A stretch of 64,000 nt of DNA from Mytilus trossulus (GCF_036588685.1 NC_086382.1:3261001-3325000), one strand, 5' to 3'; positions 35,605 to 46,844 are shown, counted from the stretch's first letter. Notes: generated from the letters alone by a model not told the origin. A program made the numbers and translations.

Positions 35605-36108
35605 AAGGTAGATCATATGTATAGACTTTTTGGACAGAATTTTACTTTTTTCAGCGATATAATAAAAAGTATGGAAAATTGCCTAAAATTTGGTTAGATT
35701 GTTAATGAAAAAAACACATTTGTGTGAATAAAAAAATCTATGATAGAATTGTGAGACGGTAGGTTTTATAATATGTTTTAAGAAAATAAAAATAAAAAAT
35801 GGCGTCACCGAACTTGTTTTCTTGCTACAAGGAAAAATAAAAAATTTCTCTTTAAGTCCAGTTTAATTTTTCAACTAAGAGAGTTATCTCCCCTTAAATT
35901 GCTCATTTGGAAAATGATGAACAATCAAAAATGAAAATTGTTTAAATTTTAAATAATACAATAAATCACCAAGTTTCTGTATGTAAGTAAACAGTCTAAC
36001 CATAAAATTGCAAATATGTCTCAAATTTGCAGATTTAGGTAAATAACTAGACCGATTTTGTACTGTTACTGTACAATCCAAGATGGCGGTATACAAAGAA
36101 TCTACCTT
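35605..36108. mobile_element. probable 504-bp TIR element
   Basis: Left end AAGGTAGATCATATGTATAG and right end ATACAAAGAATCTACCTT pair over about 18 bp with mismatches. The interior holds GTTATCTCCCCTT and CAAGATGGCGGTATAC, phrases that look like a repeated family. No coding frame and no clear duplication. Confidence 0.5.
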
Positions 36109-36540
36109 GAAACATCCAATTTTAATTCTACTGTTTACTTAAAAAAATTATGTTGTGGATACATAAATTTCCGTTTTAATGTCGCAAAATAAAGATAGGG
36201 TAACCAACTTTGTTTTTACGGTATACATCATCCATTGTCGTGTTCTATGTGAAAAAAATCCCACAAAACGTCGAAATAATCGTAACGGTGGCGCGTTACA
36301 GGCCGTAAAACGTAGATTTTTGACGTTTTTCACTTCCAACAAGATACATTGAAACAGAAATTGACGTCTAAACAACATATAGATTTTTAAGAAGTAGAAT
36401 TAGAGATTTAATGTTTTTCAGTCAAATTTTAGATAAATCAAATCGCCGATTTTATGTGCTACTGTATCTATACTAATATTCACTTATATTGAAGGAAATC
36501 AATCTGAAACATTTCAGAAAATAAAAGAGATAAATGCATT
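36109..36540. other. non-coding stretch
   Basis: No supported feature. The minus frame at 36148-36378 has no recognisable motif. Confidence 0.4.
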
Positions 36541-36956
36541 ATGTTTTCTGTTCTGTGCCTCCGTTCGTTCGTTCGTCCGTTTGTGCGTCCGTTCGCTTCA
36601 GGTTAAAGTTTTTGAAGAAGTTGAAGTCCAATCAAATTGAAACTTAGTACACATGTTCACCATGATATGATCTTTCTAATTTTAATGCCAAATTATAGTT
36701 TTGACCCCAATTTCATGGTCCACCGAACATAGAAAGAAAATGATAGTGCGAAGTTCAGGTTAAAGTTTTTGGTCAAGGTAGTTTTTGATGAAGTTAAAAT
36801 TACATCAACTTGAAACTTATTACACATGTTCCCTATGATGTGATCTTTCTAATTATAATTCCAAATTATATTTTTGACCCCAATTTCACGGTTCACTGAA
36901 CATAGAAAATGATAGCGCGAGTGGGGCATCCGTGCACTATGGACACATTCTTGTTT
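36541..36956 (+). repeat. dispersed repeat (CGTCCGTTCG family), uninterrupted copy
   Basis: Head CCGTTCGTTCGTTCGTCCGT, then two partial internal copies of the GTTAAAGTTTTTG ... TGATCTTTCTAAT ... CATAGAAAATGATAG module, and tail GTGGGGCATCCGTGCACTAT. It preserves the empty insertion site of the MITE at 30112. Confidence 0.85.
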
Positions 36957-37861
36957 TCGATTTCATTTGTAGTTTATCGAGTTAAGATTAACCAAAATTT
37001 TAGAAAAATCTGCGACATAGCCATTTACTGTTCCTTTACCTAAAATGGCATTACGATGACTTAAAAATTGTATGGAGCGCCATTGATGCCAAATAACGTC
37101 AGTCTGGGTACGGCACCTACACGAAAAGGGTTAAGATTATGTCTTCATCATATGCAAATCAGGCACAGTCAATCTCTAGTGCCCTTTAGTGGTGTAATAT
37201 ACCATCTTGTCTGGCATTCTGACCCAATCTAATACTTCGTCGAGCAGTGAACTAGTGAGTCCCAGGCTACATATCATCATAAAGTATATGAATAAAAGCA
37301 TAACCAATATCATGCAAATAACTGGTTTTAGAATAAATGTGTTTATTTCCAATGCAAAGACCTAGCACATTTTCATATTTTTGCAAAATGATTTCAGTAT
37401 TCAAATCAGAGACCGATTTTAAGAGTGGTTTTATTCAAAAAGGAATATACGAGTTTGTGCTTGAAAACTGTTTTTTACTGACAACGTGATAATAGAAATG
37501 AAGAATATCAGAGGATACTGCATCTGAACATGTTCTTGACTTATTATATAATACACCAAGAAGAAGAGAAGACTATTGTCACATCCGGTTTACTCATAAA
37601 AATGGAATTATGGGGTAAAAATTATGCTACATCTACACTATTGATTTGCAGTGGAAATCCATAACGCAGATACTGATTATTGATTTTTTTTTCTTGGAAG
37701 ATGTTTGTTTGTGTTGACTTATTCGTTGAAACATATCATTTCACCGTTTTCAATGTAATCGTGGCGCTTCTTCTGCTCATGTTGAAAATCAATATTACCT
37801 TCTTTTAACACTTGTTTACTTTTGATTTTTTTTAGTATTTTACCATGCCATTGTCATATAA
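36957..37861. other. non-coding stretch
   Basis: No gene or clear repeat structure is visible here. Confidence 0.45.
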
Positions 37862-38285
37862 AAAATGGTTTGGTACATATGTTTTCCAATGAGACAACTG
37901 TCCACCAAGAATTGAAGATGACCAAATGACACAGAAATTAACAAATATAGGTCACCGTACAGTCTACAACTGTTATTGACCCAGTCAACAATGACTAAAG
38001 TCCATACCGCATAGTCAGCTATAAATGGACCCTAAATAACAATATAAAAACAATTCAAACGAGAACAATCACGGCCTTGTATTTATGAACAAAAGATGAA
38101 TGAAAAACAAATATGTAACAAGTCAATAAACGACAACCACTAAATTACAGGCTACGGACTTGGGACAGGCACAAACATACAGAATGTGGCGGAGTTAAAC
38201 ATGCAAGAGAGATCACAACCCTCCTCCTAACCTGGGACAGTGGAGTAACGATTCAACATAAGAACGAACTATAAAAATCAGTTTG
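37862..38285 (+). repeat. dispersed repeat (ATGAGACAACTGTCC family)
   Basis: It shares AATGAGACAACT, CAAATGACACAGAAATTAAC, ATATAGGTCACCGTAC, AATATGTAACAAGTCAATAA and CAGAATGTGGCGGAGTTAAA with 59615-59930 and 46845-47190. About 400 bp, no protein encoded. This is a family I recognise as abundant in mussels. Confidence 0.85.
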
Positions 38286-38297
38286 AAAAAGGCTTAA

Positions 38298-38916
38298 GGA
38301 CATACGATACAGTTACAGGGGAGGTAATGACGTTGCTAACGTAAAATGTTATTTTCGCGACGTCAAACTGCGACATATCGGGAAAAGATGCATTTTTCGA
38401 CTGATTTTTATCATTTAAACTGATTTAATTTGAAAACGAGTTCATGGACCCTTATTTTTCAAAACAGCAATTTGTTTCATTTTGCAGGGAGATTATGTGA
38501 CCCAAATTTTATAAAACTGTAAATAGATGATTTTATTTTTATTTTGATAAACATGCAGCAAAAAATGACGTATTATCCTCAATTCATGAACATTTGATAA
38601 ATATGAGTTATTTCTGAATGAAAATTGCATAATTTTAAAGAATACTTATTAAATACAGAAATTACAGATTATTTAACAAAAAACAATTTGTGTTTATCTT
38701 TATAACAAAAAAGTTATGTCTTTCATTCGAAAAAGAAATTACGGCCACAAATCTGAATTTTGAGCAAATATACAAAATTTCGACCTCATTTTACTCAAAA
38801 AGTAGCACATGGAGGTATATTTTTTCTTACATATTTGATGTAATCAGGTAGAAAATAGCCTATTTGCAAATTTTAACGAACTTGTAAATACAGGATCAAA
38901 ACTGTATCGTATGCCC
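38298..38916. mobile_element. 619-bp TIR element flanked by TTAA
   Basis: GGACATACGATACAG at the left pairs with CTGTATCGTATGCCC at the right (14 of 15). Both sides carry TTAA (38294-38297 and 38917-38920). A TTAA duplication fits piggyBac- or Kolobok-type elements; if the true duplication is TTA or TAA, Harbinger would fit. The interior is AT-rich with no coding frame. Confidence 0.8.
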
Positions 38917-39161
38917 TTAACTCATCAGATGGATACTGTTAAACAAATAAAATACATCTATCAAAAAAAAACAGAGTGGACGTGGCGGGTCCATTTATTT
39001 TCGAATTGTGAGCTCGAATGTTCCTTTGGTATATTTCGCCTCTTTTTAACATTGTGTTATATGCATTTGTTGTTCAGAATTTTCCACAATCTTGTAATGA
39101 GTCTGGAGTGATCTAATACAATAGCCTGCTTGTCTAAAAATAAAAGATGATTTTTGCCGAC

Positions 39162-39167
39162 TTTATT
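39162..39167 (-). terminator. AATAAA poly(A) signal of arginine kinase
   Basis: A canonical AATAAA hexamer on the minus strand, 80 nt downstream of the arginine kinase stop codon at 39247-39249, in the position expected for the 3' end of the mRNA. Confidence 0.75.
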
Positions 39168-39246
39168 TTGATCATTTTTAACAAGAGTGAGCATAAATAT
39201 CAACCAAATAAATAAACAGTGCAATTGTACAGTTCTATCGTTGGGT

Positions 39247-39401
39247 TTAGTTGTTTCCATCAAGTTGTCTTTCCAATCTGATAATTTCCTCTACTCCTTT
39301 CCTCATTTCCTGGATAGCCTCGATTTCAGTTAGACCTAGACGACGTTTGTTGGAAATATCATAGACTCCTCCCTTGTTTTCTGTGTTTTCTCCATCAGTA
39401 C
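39247..39401 (-). CDS. AK: arginine kinase coding exon 6
   Basis: Residues 302-352: [19 protein letters not shown], then [14 protein letters not shown] and ERQLDGNN before TAA. The acceptor TTATTTACTTAG is preceded by an AAATA-rich run. Confidence 0.95.
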
Positions 39402-42400
39402 CTAAGTAAATAAATAAATAAGAAAATAATCCATCAGTCTGAACCAATTACACTTTCCAACAGTTCATATTTATAAATATTTCATTTTACTTGTAATTCT
39501 TACAAAATTCTAAAGAGCAGTGTAGTAATCGCCAACTCTGCATGTCAGGACTAACCTCCACGGAATCACCCGAGTTGTGACGAATGGACCAATCTCGAAA
39601 CACCCATTTGAAATACTAAAGTAATAAATTGCAATTTTGTTTAAACATAACATAATTCATATTGTGCCTTTTAATTTTAGTTTCTAGTTTTTCAGGTAAA
39701 AACAAATAAATAGAAAATACTCCGTCATATAACCTCCTTCTTTAATCTTTATTATTTTATATATCTTAAGACGAGAGGATGGATCGAAAGATTAATGGCA
39801 TGTGGCCTTATTTAATACATTAATCTTCCGATACAAGTTTTAGGTCAAGATTAATAATACAGACATAAATTTTAACAACAAAATTATCAATCAATTTATT
39901 AAACTTTGAATACCAACCTCTTGGCTGTAAATTAAGTTTTTCACAGATATCTTTGAAGTCTGGAGTAGCTGACAGTTTTGGAATTTTGATGTGTACACTG
40001 GCTCTAAGAGTGGTTCCCAAGTTTGTTGGACAGAAGGTTAGGTATCCAAGTTTGTCGTGATGAGCAAATGTCAATTTCTTTTCCATTTCTTTGATAGCCT
40101 GAAAATATTTGAAAAATTATTTAATTTTGAATGTAACATCATATATATGTCTTGATTTACTGAAGTTTTTTTTATATCAGCTCATGGACATAATATGTCA
40201 TGTGACCGTGACGTCATCAACGCAGGTAATCAAACGTCACCGTGTCTGTGAACCACATTTTCTTATGGTATTTCCTTTATTGCTGTTATTTTAAAAGATG
40301 AAATCATGTATTAGTATTTATATACAATTCGCCCTTCCAGAATCTAGCTATCGCTTTCTGGGTAATGCTTTCAAAAGCTTACGTTGTGAACATCATCATA
40401 AACAATGAAAACTCAACCAATGAGTCGACGTTACTTTCATTTTGCGGTACAAACAATAGTCCTAGCTGCTTGGTGCATCCTACAGTAATACACGAAGTAT
40501 GTTGGTCTAGAACAAAGCATCACATGCAGTAAAGTTCTTGAAAATGTTTCGCTTTTATAGGACATTAATTTGGAGGATAATTGCCAGTCCATGTTACATT
40601 TTATCAGTCCACCAGACAGCTCTTTGATATAATTGAAATATTTAATAATCACTAAATGTCACGTGTATGTCATTGTCGAACATCTCATGTTGGTTTTTTT
40701 GGTAAAATATTTGTGACTAACAATAACAAGAACTCGATGTTCAATGGATATGTTAACATGATATCGTCTGCTGGAACGAAGATGTACCTAATAGTTACGC
40801 TTGGTTATATTATGTTTGCAAATCAATCAATTAATCAAGCAATCAAACATCCTTTTAAAAATTTCTCTTCAAAATGTTGTTTTTCTCAGTCATTTGTGGA
40901 CTAACGGTTACTCCTGTATCCTGTAATGCTAAACTTTATATATATAAGTCTGAAAATTACACCTTACAGCGTTAGAATAAGATTTTCTATAACTGACAAT
41001 TTTTTTGTCCGTCCCTCAGCGGCATTCGAATTCACACCTTTGATACATTATACATTTGTAGCACCAATCGCTTAGCCTCATGTCCAGCGCTCTAGACCAC
41101 TTGACCACATCCGCTATATATATATGTGTGTGGAACTATAAAACTTACATTGACCAATCTGGTATAAATTTCTTTGAGATTTCCTCCTTTCTGCATGGAG
41201 ATGAGACGGAGATGATCTTCTTCATTGACCCAGACAAGGAAAGTTTTGTTTTTGTTGAAAAAGATTCCTCTTCCAGTTGGCCAGTCATTGTAACCACCAG
41301 CAGATCTCAAACATCTATTCAGTATAAATATAAATTTATTTTAATCATAACATGCGATAGGAATAAACAACATGCAATTTGTGCCAAACTGTTTTAGGGT
41401 TTGTCTGGAAAAAAGGAATTCGTCTTTTCAGAATCTAAAGGATAATTTCATTCGTACCTCAAAATGAAAAAAAACGTCACGTTATTGGTTGAATTTCCAT
41501 TGTTTATGATAATTTCTAACCAATCACGACGTTTTGGTGTACACTTTTGAAATTATTATATGCATAATATAAAATTCCGAAACTGCAAATTTGACAGGTT
41601 TTCTTTACTAGATTTTCAGTTAATTAAATTATCTGAAAATTTCTGTTTGACTTTTAATGAAGTTTTGTCTGACATTTTGTCGGTGAGAAAGAGTTTAGAC
41701 ACACATGAAATATGCATAAATTGAAAATGGAAAGAAAACATGTGTCCATTGCCTTCTTGTAAACTATATATAATTTGATACTTACGAATCGTGGTCATTA
41801 AACAAGAAATGGTCAGCTGTGAGCTGGGTTTGAACCTCCTTGGTCATTCCTTCAAGTGGGAAGTATTCTCCAGCCAGCTCTCCGGTCAGACTGTTTAGTG
41901 CTGCTACGGATTGTTTCTCCATTTCAACTTTGTCCTAAATAATAAAAAAAAAATGGGCAATACAATTTAATTTCATTGAATAGTTTTTTCAATTTTATTT
42001 ACAAATTGCATGTAACCAGCTTTTAAAATTCAATGATTTCGTGCTGAACAGCATGAGCAATATTAGCAATAGCTAGTACAGATAAATAGTAATGACGTTC
42101 AGTATATTATCAAACAACCCTTGTGTTGAATTTCAAAGAGACATCACAAGCCATAAAAAGAAATTTTATGAAGTAAAATTGGTGTCGTCTAAATATTTTT
42201 TAAGTAAAGACTGCTTTTGAAACCAAATTAAAAAATTTACCTCTTTTGAGCTGACTGGTGGAAAGGCAAAAGCAGCATGACTTCTTCCAACTCTGACACG
42301 TGTTGACAAGATGTATTCGTTTTTAGGATCAAGATCGCCAAATCCAAGGTTGCTGAGATCTCCAAAGTCTGGCTTGGGATGTTTGACTTCTGCGACTTTG

Positions 42401-44072
42401 TGGTAGTCTTTGATGACTGGGTGGAGAAGATCTGCGAAGGTGTCGTATCCCTCTGGGTCACAGGCATACACACCACAATGACTGTGCAAGTTTTCGCAAC
42501 CTTTTGATAGGAATAAAAAAACGATCTTTATATCAGTTGTCATGAGTAGAAATATTGAAAATTAATACAATACCAAACATAGATTTTTTTGTGTGGTGAA
42601 AGACTTAAACAAATAAAAAAACAAACAGAAAGAAGCAAAATTATATCTGGAAAGACAAGATTTTGGTCACAGGCCCATTTGCGGAACCGTAGCCATAGCC
42701 GTATTTTTTTACTATTTGCGGATTATGGTCCGCAAATAGTCAAAAAATAACATAAGGACCTAAGAGCTACGGTTCCGCAGCTACCATATAGGCGTAGCTC
42801 CGTTTGAATTTCTTTTTGATAATTTGATTCCCTAGTTCCGCAGCTATCACACACCAATTTAGTCGGTAGAAAGGCGTCCCAGAATTTTTTTTTAGAATAC
42901 TAAATGTCAGACGTTGTAATTATTTGGACTAACACCAATTTATACAGTATATGCTTTCAAATTTTGGAAATATTATATTTCAATGAATTTAAAGCAGAAG
43001 TATTTGAAAGCTTTGACAGTAGTATCCACAGGCACTTGTTTCTGTCAATATGGGGTTTACTATCAATACCAGTATAAAAAAAAAACACAAGGTAGCTAAC
43101 GGGAATTTTCAATGTGTTCGCTTCAACCAATATTTTATTACTTTCCCTTGCCCCTTTCACGAATAAAAGTACACCAGTCTTTCGGTAATTGATTTATCTT
43201 TACAATGAAACAACTCTCACGTACCTTGAGAATACCCCTCAAACAGAATAACACACTTGAGATGAGAATTATTGACCTTTTTCCAGACCATTGAATTTGG
43301 AAGTACTAAACTTCCGGTTTACATAGGAAGTTAATAAAACTGTGCAATCTGATTGGTCACATTTTTCTGGTTTCTGGTAACTAATATAAATAAACAGGTA
43401 ACCAGATGAATTCGACCAATCAGATTGCTGTGTTATATTAACTTCCTAAGTAAACCGGAAGTTTAGTCCTTCCAAATTCAATGGTCTGGAAAAAGGTCAA
43501 TAATTCTCATCTCAAGTGTGTTATTCTGTTTGAGGGGTATTCTCAAGGTACGTGATAGTTGTTTCATTGTAAAGATAAATCAATTACCGAAAGACTGGTG
43601 TACTTTTATTCGTGAAAGGGGCAAGGGAAAGTAATAAAATATTGGTTGAAGCGAACACATTGAAAATTCCCGTTAGCTACCTTGTGTTTTTTTTATACTG
43701 GTATTGATAGTAAACCCCATATTGACAGAAACAAGTGCCTGTGGTAGTATCGCTATAGAAATAAATTATGAATAAGAAAAGGAATGCTTGCCAATCTTGG
43801 GGATTTGTCCTTGAAATCGACGCCAGTAAAGTCTTATTGAAAAACATGTTAAAAATCAAAAACATAAAACTTAAGATTGTGAAACACGAACCCACAATAC
43901 ATTTTTATAATATTTATGACTAACCTGATCTGATGCAGTCTGCTAAAGTTCCACCAAGTTTGCTTTTGAGTCCTTTCAGTTTGTCGTAAACATCTTGCGT
44001 AAGGTATTTTTTCAACAGAGAATGACTGTCTCCTTTTTTCAATTTGTTGTACAGCTCGTCAAGTGATGCCAT
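39247..44072 (-). CDS. AK: arginine kinase (phosphagen kinase), six coding exons
   Basis: Catalyses reversible phosphate transfer between ATP and arginine, making phosphoarginine as the cytosolic energy buffer. Coding exons on the minus strand are 44072-43925, 42500-42241, 41934-41786, 41314-41149, 40098-39918 and 39401-39247. All introns are GT-AG and the lengths close to 1059 nt, or 352 residues, the usual single-domain size. Landmarks are GVY with Y61 (Limulus Y68), [19 protein letters not shown] (194-203), VNEEDH with E218 (Limulus E225), CPTNLGT with reactive C264 (Limulus C271), and [16 protein letters not shown]. Oddities: S186-C187 at the exon 3/4 junction where the family usually has RF, and GTDGENTE in the substrate loop where GTRGEHTE is common. 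It is probably functional. Confidence 0.96.
39918..40098 (-). CDS. AK: arginine kinase coding exon 5
   Basis: Residues 242-301 plus one base. It holds the phosphagen kinase signature [18 protein letters not shown] with the reactive cysteine C264. The acceptor is AATATTTTCAG and the donor AGAG|GTTGG. Confidence 0.95.
40330..40445 (-). repeat. fragment of the 41403/45552 repeat, opposite strand
   Basis: CATCATAAACAATGAAAACTC and AACGTAAAGT-like blocks around a CCAATGAGTCGACGTTACTT stretch resemble the reverse complement of 41403-41560. It lies in arginine kinase intron 4. The match is loose. Confidence 0.4.
40905..41113 (-). mobile_element. tRNA-derived SINE in arginine kinase intron 4
   Basis: On the minus strand the sequence starts GCGGATGTGGTCAAGTGGTC, resembling a tRNA-Leu/Ser A box (TGGTCAAGTGG). 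About 70 bp on it has a B-box-like GTGTGAATTCGAATGCC, then a conserved-looking body with GACAAAAAAATTGTCAGTTA. The tRNA-like head is too irregular to be a working tRNA. Its 5' end lies about 35 bp from the exon 4 donor. Confidence 0.6.
41149..41314 (-). CDS. AK: arginine kinase coding exon 4
   Basis: Residues 186-241: [19 protein letters not shown], then [19 protein letters not shown] and [10 protein letters not shown]. It includes the nucleotide-binding and guanidino-binding segment. The acceptor is TACTGAATAG and the donor AAT|GTAAGT. The opposite-strand frame at 41080-41397 is a shadow. Confidence 0.95.
41403..41570 (+). repeat. dispersed repeat in arginine kinase intron 3
   Basis: It shares CTTTTCAGAATCT, TCAAAATGAAAA, AACGTCACG, TTGAATTTCCATTGTTTATG and AACCAATCACGACGTTTT with 45552-45690 in the same orientation. 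Confidence 0.85.
41786..41934 (-). CDS. AK: arginine kinase coding exon 3
   Basis: Residues 137-185 plus two bases: [20 protein letters not shown], then [13 protein letters not shown] and [10 protein letters not shown]. The acceptor is TTATTTAG and the donor TC|GTAAGT. Found by direct translation, since it lacks a long ATG-started frame. Confidence 0.95.
42241..42500 (-). CDS. AK: arginine kinase coding exon 2
   Basis: Residues 50-136: [20 protein letters not shown], then [13 protein letters not shown] and [20 protein letters not shown]. It contains the guanidino-specificity loop and the start of the catalytic domain. The acceptor is ATCAAAAG and the donor GAG|GTAAAT, phase 0. Confidence 0.95.
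42671..42790. repeat. nested hairpin repeat in arginine kinase intron 1
   Basis: ACTATTTGCGGATTATGGTC folds onto CGCAAATAGT as a near-perfect stem. Outside it, GCGGAACCGTAGC pairs with GCTACGGTTCCGC. It is probably a small foldback element or part of one; the outer ends are not defined. Confidence 0.75.
43027..43743. mobile_element. 717-bp near-palindromic element with 8-bp TSD (hAT-like)
   Basis: It starts CACAGGCACTTGT and ends ACAAGTGCCTGTG. The two arms (about 43027-43358 and 43413-43743) are nearly exact reverse complements around a loop of roughly 55 bp. It is flanked by GTAGTATC on both sides (43019-43026 and 43744-43751). It lies in arginine kinase intron 1. The same ends occur on the 87-bp element at 20860. 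No coding frame; the open frames at 42957-43160 and 43677-43895 are mirror images within the arms. Confidence 0.93.
43925..44072 (-). CDS. AK: arginine kinase coding exon 1
   Basis: It encodes [20 protein letters not shown] through DCIRS plus one base. The ATG lies in the context AACCATGG. An acceptor-like TTTATTTTCAG ends at 44094, so the mRNA probably has an untranslated first exon further upstream. The donor is CAG|GTTAGT. Confidence 0.94.
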
Positions 44073-44093
44073 GGTTAAAAAAAATCAAGTTAA

Positions 44094-45032
44094 CTGAAAA
44101 TAAAAGAAACTAAAAATTAAACGAAACTGAACAGCAAAAAAACAACCAAACAATAAACGGCTGAGCGTCGGCAGGAAGTGATGTAAGACAACGTCATGCT
44201 ATAGTGACGTAAAAGTTAGTGAAAACTCTAAAACAAAGTCGGGGAAAACCTAGTGATAGGTTTTGCATTTGAATTTCAGTCATTATTATATTTACACAAA
44301 TTACTAAAACACAGAATTCGTTATAAGAAATGCTCACACCAACTTAAGTGCGACAAACTTTCTAACTTTGTATTTTAAGATTCTTCAGTCCTTAATTTTA
44401 ATCCTGATTAAGTTTCTAACCAACAAATCTTTAATTCCTCTGTAAATGTGTATTACCGTCACGGATTAGAGTAAAATAAAACTGGTTGCACTTTAATAAT
44501 TCGGTATAAAGTAATTAATCTAACCTTTAAATATGCTTACACATACAAAACTAATTCAATATATGTCTTAAGTCGCCTATTACAAAGTATAAAGCTGCAA
44601 CACATTTAAACATATTGATAAGAAGGCAGATAAACGGGACAATAAGTAAACCTTTCAAGGGCATTTGGGACGTATGCAAGATCATGCCTGCGTAAAACCG
44701 TATAAGAATGAACATGTACATTAAGAACTATATTCTTTTGGCGAATTTCCCTCATGACGTGTCAACCATTTGATATATATATAATGCCTATTAAAGTATG
44801 AATAATATGATCACAGTTTGCTGAATAGAGACAAGAACTGCTATATATAATAACTGATAGTGTGTATTGTCAATCGGTGTAATTGCATTTCATTGCTTGA
44901 AAAAAAGTGAAATAATAGCATGCGACTGGGTTTTTTTATGGACAGAATATGATGTCCGACATCCACTACATGTATTGTTTTACACAAAATGTATATACAT
45001 TTGCTGCATGGTCACTGAGTTAAAATGATTGA
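44094..45032. other. region upstream of arginine kinase
   Basis: It should hold an untranslated exon and the promoter of arginine kinase, but I cannot place either. There is no obvious repeat. Confidence 0.4.
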
Positions 45033-45480
45033 TTGATTGTTGATCGCTCAACGTCCAGTGGCAAATATTTCATGCATGTTCAGGACGAGAACAAGTTAAC
45101 AATAAATACAATAGGTAGGTTTTCTCATAATAGAGCCCGGGTCATCCGGGATGGTGATCGGGGAAATTTGCACTGCCACTGGAAAATGACGGTATATTGG
45201 ATAGGGCAGAAAATTTGCCGTGCAACAGGCCACCTACGGACCCCTCAAAGAGTTAGTACAAGGGTTCTTAACGTGCAAAGAGCGTTGCACTCTCTTTACA
45301 CGAGGCATCGGATTTAACATCCCCATTCTGACCGGACGTGACCGCGAACTTGATACATCCCGCATGTAGCCAAACGGACGCCCCACTTCGGCAAGCGTTT
45401 TACTGCCGGTCGGGAGAAGACCAAGTGACCATATTTCTTAATTTCCTTTTCCCCAGTCACCCTTGGGTTAATATACGCGT
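45033..45480 (+). repeat. dispersed GC-richer bivalve repeat
   Basis: AACGTCCAGTGGCAAATATT followed by TCATGCATGTTCAGGACGAG is a phrase I recognise as recurrent in bivalves, and a fragment of it lies near 12935-12975. The segment is open for 94 codons (45033-45317) and markedly GC-richer than its surroundings, so it might derive from a transposon coding region, but no domain is recognisable. Confidence 0.55.
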
Positions 45481-45551
45481 AACATAACCAATAGTCAATA
45501 ACTCATGAAAACTCAGAACCAGAATAAAGTAAATGATCGAGTCAGTAATTC

Positions 45552-45690
45552 GCCTTTTCAGAATCTGAAGAATTATGGGTTATTTCATAGTTCGTAACCC
45601 AAAATGAAAATAACGTCACGACATTAGTTGAATTTCCATTGTTTATGATATTTTTAACCAATCACGACGTTTTTGGTGTACATTTTACCC
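45552..45690 (+). repeat. second copy of the 41403 repeat
   Basis: Aligned with 41403-41560 across about 140 bp with scattered differences. Ends near TTTTTGGTGTACATTTTACC. Confidence 0.85.
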
Positions 45691-45894
45691 CGGCCGATGC
45701 ATTAGATTTTGAAACGTCGAATTGAATTCACCAGACGAAATCTACATAGAGGATAGAGGTTAATATCAATGTTCTAAGTTGCAACTGATCATATACAAAC
45801 TCATTCAGAAGAGTTTTAAAAATGCACAATTTGTCAGGTTTTTTAGAGTGCTATTTAGTTAACTCTCTATTCAAATCACAATTTAAAAAAAACC

Positions 45895-46205
45895 CAACCC
45901 AACATTATAGGCCATGCAAAGAACGGTTCTCAACACCCTTGGCTCACACAGAAAAGTTTAGTTATAAAGGACACCAAAAATTACTAGTGTAAAACCATTT
46001 AAACGGGTAAACCACTCTAATCTATATGAATAAAAACCCGACAACTATACTGAACATCAAGTTCCTGACTAAGAACAGGTACAAACAAACGCAGCGGGTT
46101 TAAACGTTTTGATAGGTACCAACCTTCACCCTTACCCGATAAAATAGTGTGACATTACAACATATTGAAAGACACACTACGAACTATAACTTATTGAAAT
46201 GGCGT
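45895..46205 (+). repeat. dispersed repeat (related to 51290-51680)
   Basis: It shares GGCTCACAC, TATAAAGG-CACCAAAA, TAGTGTAAAACCATT(T/C)AAACGG and AATCTATAT with the 51290 copy, then GACTAAGAACAGGTACAAAC and GCAGCGGGTTTAAACGTTTT. Confidence 0.75.
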
Positions 46206-46319
46206 AACTTAAATCAAACAACAAACACAAGTGAACATACACCGAACGAATAAATTTGATCTCTGACACAATGTTAATACCACCTTTTATGTGTAGCTAT
46301 TGAGCATCGGCCTGAGATC

Positions 46320-46515
46320 ACCCCCAGTTTTTTGTGGTGTTCGTCTTGATTAGTCACTAGTTTTCTATGCTGTTTCGTTTGTACTATTATTTGTTTGTTT
46401 GTCTTTTTCGAACTTTTGTGGCCATGGCGTTGTCAGTTAATTTTTGATCTATGAGTTTGAATATCCCTCTGATATCTTTCGCCTTTCTTTTATTTACTGT
46501 TTTGTTCATACTGAT
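46320..46515 (+). repeat. fragment of the 47470 repeat family
   Basis: CACCCCCAGTTTTTTGTGGT, then GTTTTCTATGCTG and GCCATGGCGTTGTCAGTTAA resemble 47610-47790. It is shorter and more diverged. Confidence 0.65.
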
Positions 46516-46844
46516 AGACCAATGAATGTGGTAAAACACATGTAACTGCATGTGAATGTCATTAAAATGGTACTGGTACAAAAGACTTCTAAGAAATGCA
46601 GAAAAAACAACACATTATAAAAGTATAATACATTCTCCTTATTGATACACTGCTGCCATTTGTGTAACCACAATTGTTTCAATGAAAACAGTATTGCATT
46701 GTATTATATTGAATCAGAAGCACACACGGTCCGACAATTTGGCTTTAACTAGCTTTCAGCAAATGCGAGTAGTGCTCTCAGATCTGTACGTTGTGTCTTT
46801 TGTGTTCTTGTTAGTTGTTTGTGATTTTTATCAATCTGTGTTAA

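Noticed and set aside
41008..41113. Functional tRNA gene on the minus strand
   Set aside because: The A- and B-box-like blocks are present, but the arms do not form a standard cloverleaf by eye and the sequence continues into a SINE-like body.
41080..41397. Plus-strand ORF of 105 codons
   Set aside because: It is the antisense shadow of arginine kinase exon 4.
45033..45317. Stand-alone 94-codon gene
   Set aside because: The underlying DNA belongs to a dispersed family with another fragment near 12935, and no domain was recognised.
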